This document shows, in pieces, positions 57,901 to 64,000 of a stretch of 64,000 nucleotides of DNA. Numbering within the stretch: the first letter of the stretch is position 1; the number at the start of each line of letters is the position of its first letter. The position numbers and the translations under genes are program-made. The stretch lies in the NCBI RefSeq assembly GCF_000002595.2, contig NC_057015.1, positions 3,565,955 to 3,629,954 on the forward strand, in the 5' to 3' direction. This DNA comes from Chlamydomonas reinhardtii. Lineage: Eukaryota > Chlorophyta > Chlorophyceae > Chlamydomonadales > Chlamydomonadaceae. The notes beneath the pieces are model-generated. The model was given only the letters and a program-made list of their open reading frames with translations. It was not told where the DNA came from and did not search any database.

Positions 57901-60900
57901 GCGTGCGCGCCGAAGCCGATCAGCATGGCGGCGTGGTGGGTGCTGTAGCAGGTGGCGGTGTCCACCACGATCGAGGTGTCGCTGCGCAGCGAGGTGCGGA
58001 TCAGGTGGTGGTGCACGGCGCCGGTGGCCAGCAGCGCGGGGATGGGCGCCTTACCGGCGTCCATACCGCCGTCGGGGCGGTCCGACAGCACCACGCACTG
58101 GCAGCCGGCCTTGACGGCGGCCTCCACGTCCGAGCACAGCTTCTTCAGCGCCGCCTCCATGGCGCCGGGCTTGCCGGCCTCGAAGAACAGCTTGAAGGTC
58201 TTGGAGCCCAGCACCTTGTCGGTGGAGATGGCCTGCATCTCGCTCTCCAGCAGGATGGGCGAGTCCAGTAGCACCTGCTTGTAGCTGTCGGCGCCGGGGT
58301 TCAGCAGGTTGCCGCGCGCGCCCAGGCGCATCTCCAGGCTCATGACCAGGCCCTCACGCAGCGGGTCGATGGGCGGGTTGGTCACCTGGGGGACACGGGC
58401 AGCAGAGACGCACGCGGACAAGCTCAGTGGTGCAGTTTGGCGTGTCCGTCAGTTCAAGCTCCAAGCCCTTCCCGTGACACCTCGTCCCAGCGCTGCAACG
58501 CTGCCAGCCCGGCCAGCCCGCAGCCCGCAGTCCGCGCCCCACCTGCGCGAAGCGCTGCTTGAAGTAGTCGTACAGCATGTGCGGCTTGTCCGACAGCACG
58601 GCCAGCGGGATGTCGTCACCCATGCAGTAGGTGGGCTCCACGCCGGTCTGCGCCTGGCTCTCCACCACCATCTGCGCGTTCTCGGCGTCCATGCCTGTGT
58701 GGATGCAGAATGTACATGAACCCATATTGTCAGCAATTACCCACAGCCTTGCTAGCCCGTGCGATGACACGCCACGGGCCTCCGCTGGCTTACTATCCAC
58801 GCAACCCCCCATGCTGACAAGCTTGTGGGGCTGAATCTGAATGCGTCGGCCTTGCCACGCCCGCACCCCTACCTCCGTTGCGCTCCCCAACTCCCCTGCC
58901 TTTCAAACCCCCAGCTCCGGCACCCAGCACCCACCGATGGCGGACTGCAGGCGCAGCATGGTAGCGGCGTCGTACATGGGCTCGTTCAGGAAGGTGCTCT
59001 CGCCCAGGTCCGTCAGGCGGCGCAGCGAGGCGGCCAGCCACTCCTTGTAGGGCTTGCGGCCAGCCACCAGCTTGCTGATGGCCGACGTCTCCGAGAAAAT
59101 GCCCTTCTCCAGATCGGCGCACACCATCTGGCCTGTGGGTTCGAAGGCCGCGCAGACGGGGTTGGTTGCGGGGCTAACAATGGTTGAGGGGAGCGGCTCC
59201 GATACAACAAAAGCAATCCGCCCTTTCTCGCCGTCGTGTGTTTGTCCACCCCAGCTCTCCAGTTACCCAGCGTTCTCACCCGCTCAGCCCCCCATCGCCT
59301 CGAACCGCCACCCCAATCAGGCTACGCGAAGCAGCACTCACCGGGGCCCAGGCGGCCCTTGGCCACGATGTTCTCGGCGTTGGTGATGGCGTCACCCAGC
59401 ACGCCCACCTCGGAGGCCACGTAAATCATGTCGTCCTTGGTCTGCCAGAAGCGCGCGGGGCGCAGGCCGTTGCGGTCCAGGCGGGCGCCCACGCGCTTGC
59501 CGTCGGAGAACACCAGCAGCGCGGGGCCGTCCCAGCCCTCCTGCAGGCCCTCGTAGAACTCGTAGAAGTCCACCACCTGAGAGGCAGGGCAGCAGCGGAG
59601 GGAGGTTTGAACAGGCATGAGCAGCGGGTTGGGGCTTGCACTGGTGCACCAGTGGCGATTATCCAACCGCTGGTGCTAGCCGCCGTGTCTGCTCTGCCTC
59701 GGCAATGTGGTGGGCTGTCTGCATAGCTCCGACGTCAACCTGGCTTCAGAATCCGCCCTAGACGCCCCACCTGTGCGGGTATTCGCCCTTTGTACTCAGG
59801 CCACGGACTGATATGACTACGATTCCCAGCTGCCCAGGCCCTCGCCCCGGTCCCTTGAAACACCGCCATTTGATTCGCGGCGCCCCCAGCCCTTCGTCAA
59901 TCCCCCCAGTTACCCCTTTCGCACGCGCAACCCTGCCCACCGCCCCGGACCGGCTCCAGCCCCTACTTCTGCATTTGCCGAGCCTCTCCCCCGACTCTCC
60001 CCCCCCCCGCCCTGCCCCTCCCACCCAGTCCTCTGCTCTCACCTCGGGGTACTCCTTCATGAGGTCGGGGTGGTTGCGGTAGGCCTCCGGCACCAGCAGC
60101 ATGAGCGCGTCCTGCGGGTCGGTGCCGGTGCGCACCAGCAGCTCCGCCACGTTGTCCAGGTTGGCGCTGTCCGACTGCGCGGCGTTGCACAGCGGCGTCA
60201 GCTCCGCCTCGCGGCCCTTCCAGATGGGGTTGCTCAGCTCGTGCTCGCGCGAGGCAACCCAGTTCAGGTTGCCCTGCAGGGTGTTGATCTCGCCTGCGGG
60301 CGAGAGGGGGGCGGAAGGGAGCACATAAATTACCAGGGTTGTTCAGCGATGCTGCACATGTAGCATAGGTTCTGTGGCGAATACACATCCAACCACAGCC
60401 GGGGCTCCCATGCAGCGCGAGCCCCCGCCTGCGCCTGTGCTGCGCCAACGCTGGCCCGCGCCATCCGGCGTTGTAGACCGGCTCTACTGTAGACACCGGC
60501 CAGCGACATGGCAGCGGCTGTGCGTCAAGCGCCCACCGCCATTGAGTGTTCTGCCGCTCTGTGCGCTGACCCACTTGCTTCGCTGCCTGCTAAGCGACTA
60601 TTGCCAGGAGAGCCGCCTGCTTGCTGCCACCGCCGCCAGAGCGCAAGCTGCCGGCTGCTGCTCCTGCTGCCCTTGCTGTTCGCCGCTGATGCCGCTGATT
60701 TTGTCCAATGCTTGCGCGCCAGCACCTCCAGTGCCTCCAGGCCGTGGCGCCTGCCGCTTTCAAAAATTGATGGTTCTGCAATCCCGCCTGCCTCGCTTTT
60801 CATTGACCTCCCACCAACAAGCCCACCCATTCGCACGCAATGCAGGCCTCATTCGCATGCCGCTCACCGTTGTGGCCCAGCACGCGCATGGGCTGCGCCA

Positions 60901-62344
60901 GTGGCCACTTGGGGGTGGTGTTGGTGGAGAAGCGGCGGTGGTAGATGGCGAACGCCGACTCGAAGTCGGGGTTTTCCAGGTCGCGGAAGAAGGTGCCCAC
61001 GACCGCCGAGCGCAGCATGCCCTTGTACACAATGGTGCGGCTGGACAGCGTGCAAATGTAGAAGTCGGGAGCGAACTCAGCGGGCAGCGCGGCGTTCTTA
61101 GCCTTCTCCACCAGCTTGCGCACCAGGAACAGCTCACGCTCCAGCTCGTCGCCGACCTGACCGGACTTGCCCTCAATCAGGACCTGCCAGATGCGCGGCT
61201 CCGTCACTTTGGCGAAGCGGCCCACGATGTCGTGGTTGACGGGCACCTTGCGCCAGCCCACCACCTTCACGCCCTCCTTGGCGCAGACCTGCTCCAGGAT
61301 CTGCTTGCACTGCGCCTCTAGAGCGTCATCATTGGGCATGAACACCATGCCGACACTGTGAGAGGAAAGACGCCGAAGTATGGAGGTTAGGCCGAGTCAG
61401 CGAGCCGAGGCCGGGGGTGTTGCGCAGGGTGACACAGGGCCACACACGCTGGCCCCCGTCCACACCCGCAAAACAACTGCTTTACATTAAATTTTGACAA
61501 TTCACAACAACATAATGGTAATTTTCCCCACAGCTCACCCCGTGGTCGTCTCGTTCAGCGCGGGCATCTCCTTCTTCAGCAGCTTCCAGGGGATTTGAGT
61601 CATAAGACCCGCACCATCTCCCGAGTCATCGTCCGCAGAGCAAGCACCGCGGTGCTCCATGCAGCCCAGAGCGGTCAGAGCCTACAGGCAAAGAATTGCA
61701 GGCCTCAGCACGCCCAACTCGAGCAAGCAAGCACCAAACCCTCGTCCAATTGGGTCTCACCTGCTTCACGACGGTGTGGCTCTGAACGTTCTTCAGGTTC
61801 GCGATGAAGCCCACCTGCAAATTGCACCAAAAGTGTTGGCTGCGCATGCGGCCGGCAAGATCAGTGCGAGTGGACTTACGCCGCAGGCATCGCGCTCGGC
61901 GAGAATCTCCTCCATATCAGCAACCTTGGGCTCGTTGGCCACAACGGTCGCGACCGCCTCCATGACGTCGGGGGTCACGACCTCCAGTGAAGCCCCAGAC
62001 TGAGCGACCGCCGCGAGCGGCGCGACCGAGCGGCCGGCCACAGGCTGAGCAGCCACACCGCGCTTCACATTCTGCAAGCATATATGAAGAAAGCGCGCTG
62101 GGCTGATCAGACAACGAGCTGGAGGGGAGGCGCGAGCGTGGACACACCCTCGTGCACAAACCTACGCCGCTGACTGCGCGCCCTTCTGTGCGGCCAATTA
62201 CAATTATAATTACACACTAACCTTGGCCTGAGCCTTAGCAACGCGCTGGGTAGCGGGAACGCGTGGAACGCTAGGAACTGCCTGCCGCGAGCTGCTGTCA
62301 AGACGCGAGCTCGCGCGCTGCTGCGCGCGTAGCTGAGTGTCCAT
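54971..62344 (-). CDS. GSF1: Ferredoxin-dependent glutamate synthase, plastid
   Basis: Converts glutamine plus 2-oxoglutarate to two glutamates using reduced ferredoxin. Twelve exons close in phase to 1629 residues: 62344-62222, 62071-61880, 61814-61761, 61681-61539, 61355-60868, 60293-60043, 59576-59342, 59132-58935, 58694-58543, 58385-57649, 57442-57306, 57150-54971. Residues 1-103 are transit peptide plus propeptide. Cys104 ([13 protein letters not shown]) is the expected N-terminal nucleophile of the class II amidotransferase domain, which also shows [18 protein letters not shown] and [18 protein letters not shown]. The synthase domain has [20 protein letters not shown] and HDGGTGASP. The 3Fe-4S cysteines are 1244, 1250 and 1255 ([15 protein letters not shown]). 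A GXGXG-type C-terminal domain ([26 protein letters not shown]) ends the protein. With no beta-subunit extension it is the ferredoxin rather than the NADH type. The symbol follows Chlamydomonas usage from memory. Confidence 0.96.
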
Positions 62345-64000
62345 GGTTGCAACTACTGGCCGAAGTGCGGCCGCACCTAATAAGGGAGAGCAACGCGTGC
62401 ACTCACAACTTGTGCGAGTACGGCTAGCACGCCCCGTTGCATGGGCATAGAAGCATGGCGGCAAAGTCTTTCCCAGCCTCAAATTGAAAGCGTGACGTTG
62501 CTGTCTAGGCTCTGGTTACTTGGCGCCTATCACGCGGTTAGCAAAGCGTGCGTCTGCGTGTCCGAACGTTCCTCGAATTGCCAGGACTAGGGTTAAGCCA
62601 ACGCCAACGTCCTCGCCCCGGGCCGCCCGGGGGGGCGCTTTTGCCTACATCATATGAAACGCGGTTGTAGGAGTGAACCGCGACTGGTGGGGACGGATTT
62701 GGGCCCAACGAGCGAGTCGACGAGCCATGGGCGTGCCCAAGCTCACGGCGGCGGATTTGGCATGAACTCGGGCATGGAGTGGAGCTTTGCAAGATGCCTC
62801 GGTCTTTCATGCTCACGCCGCTCAGGATACGGGGGGTTGGGCGCAAACCGGTGTTGGTTGCAACGGCACGACGTGGCGCGTGGCGTGGCCGCTTCGGGGC
62901 CGCGCGCCCGCGCGTGTGGCGACATGGAGGCTCGCGGCCGGGGACCTCGGCATGCCTGCCCAGACTGAGATTCACTGCGTAGTACACCAGCGTTGGCTTG
63001 GTGTGAATGATGGTCGCGGGCGCGGAGGCGGAGGGGCGGGGAGCAACCAGTACGCCCAAGCAGGGCACGGTGGTGGGGCGCCCCTGTCAAGGTGGTACTG
63101 ACAAAGAAGGTGGCTCTCCCTCAACAACATGACGTGGCTCTTGGGTTAACGCACTTGCACAGGGCTGGGTTTGGAAACGAGGCAGACGATATGCGGGAGG
63201 GGAAGGTGCAAGAGCAAGTGCTGGAGGGCGCTGGGCGTCTCTTCAGGTCTCCCATGCCTGCCAATCACCTTCATGGGCCGTGGGGGCAAGTGTAGGGGCA
63301 CAATGCGGCCCTGACAGGGCTGAAGAACAGGCCCTCTTTTGAAATTGCAGCGCCCCGTGAAACATGTGTTGGTGGCGACGGAGCGGTGGAGCTCAATTGA
63401 ACTTTCTCCCCTTGCGCCCATCATGGCTACGTTACAAGAGTGCATTGGTTACACGCGGGACCTGCTGACGCAGCTCATGAACCCGCACTAGTACGGATGC
63501 CCTGATTTAGGCTCACCTGCAGCGCCAACACAGGCCCTTTGCACGGCCAGAGTGGATACGGTCCTGTGTGTGGCGGCCCAGCCGAAGCTACTGCACTATT
63601 CCCCCCTTCATTGCGCTGCGATGCTGCGTGCCGGAATGCGTGGGCCACACCCCGTAACGAACCTCCTGGACCCAGGGCGCCACGACCGCCCCCGTCCGGC
63701 TTCCGTGGTGCCGCTCTCATGGCACACTCCCAGCGCTCTTCATGCTCTGTTGCGCGTGAGCTGATGCAGTCTGATACTCGAATCCTGGCCGGCAATGACA
63801 AGATACCTTCGCTTACATGGGAAAAGTGGGCTGAGCCATGTACCTAGTCTGAGGCCGCAAGCATCTACCTCGTCTCCCGGCCATAGCCGGAATCGGTTCG
63901 TACAGGCTTGGCCCGCCGTAATGTGTCCAGCCACGTCCCGCTGCCAAGCAACAGCACAGCCAGCAATCAACCAAACAGCAGGAAATCCTCTAGCCACAAC
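62345..64000. other. GOGAT upstream region with no supported gene
   Basis: The first few hundred bases must contain the glutamate synthase promoter. Open frames in the remainder (for example 62538-63068 minus, 63539-63847 plus) have no domain, no consistent codon use and no joinable splice sites. The edge of another gene beyond 64000 cannot be excluded. Confidence 0.5.

Overview
The window looks like nuclear DNA from a volvocine green alga of the Chlamydomonas type. The evidence is high GC content, genes broken into many short exons with gtgag/gtgcg donors and (c/g)cag acceptors, TGTAA poly(A) signals, Ala/Gly-rich inserts inside conserved proteins, and several plastid-type proteins (SufD, ferredoxin-type glutamate synthase, a fibrillin). 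The species assignment is an inference. I rebuilt exons by hand. In every spliced gene the exon phases close without a gap, and that is the main support for the models.

Layout. Plus strand, 148-10665: the 3' part of splicing factor SYF1, a UIM-containing nuclear-type protein, and the co-chaperone SGT1. Minus strand, 11506-27130: a doubtful ORF with coding repeats, a 145-residue conserved-looking protein, a plastid fibrillin (PAP), the DEAD-box helicase DBP10/DDX54, a CPYC glutaredoxin, and a TMUB-like ubiquitin-fold membrane protein. Plus strand, 27484-50255: two very large adjacent proteins of unknown family (1575 and 1753 residues, 10 and 24 exons), then plastid SufD. Minus strand, 51827-62344: a TLC-domain membrane protein and glutamate synthase. 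The last 1.6 kb shows no gene I can support.

Most genes are housekeeping and unrelated in function. Loose themes are RNA processing and ribosome biogenesis (SYF1, DBP10), ubiquitin-linked proteins (UIM protein, SGT1, TMUB-like), and plastid redox, Fe-S and nitrogen metabolism (glutaredoxin, SufD, Fd-GOGAT, whose 3Fe-4S cluster depends on Fe-S assembly).

The least explained part is 27484-45698: two giant, co-oriented, apparently membrane-anchored proteins with no family I recognise. One ends in a segment with 12 cysteines followed by a hydrophobic helix. Their introns share related sequence blocks. Other points of interest are a 14-nt microexon, three GC-AG introns, and short tandem triplications directly upstream of two start codons.
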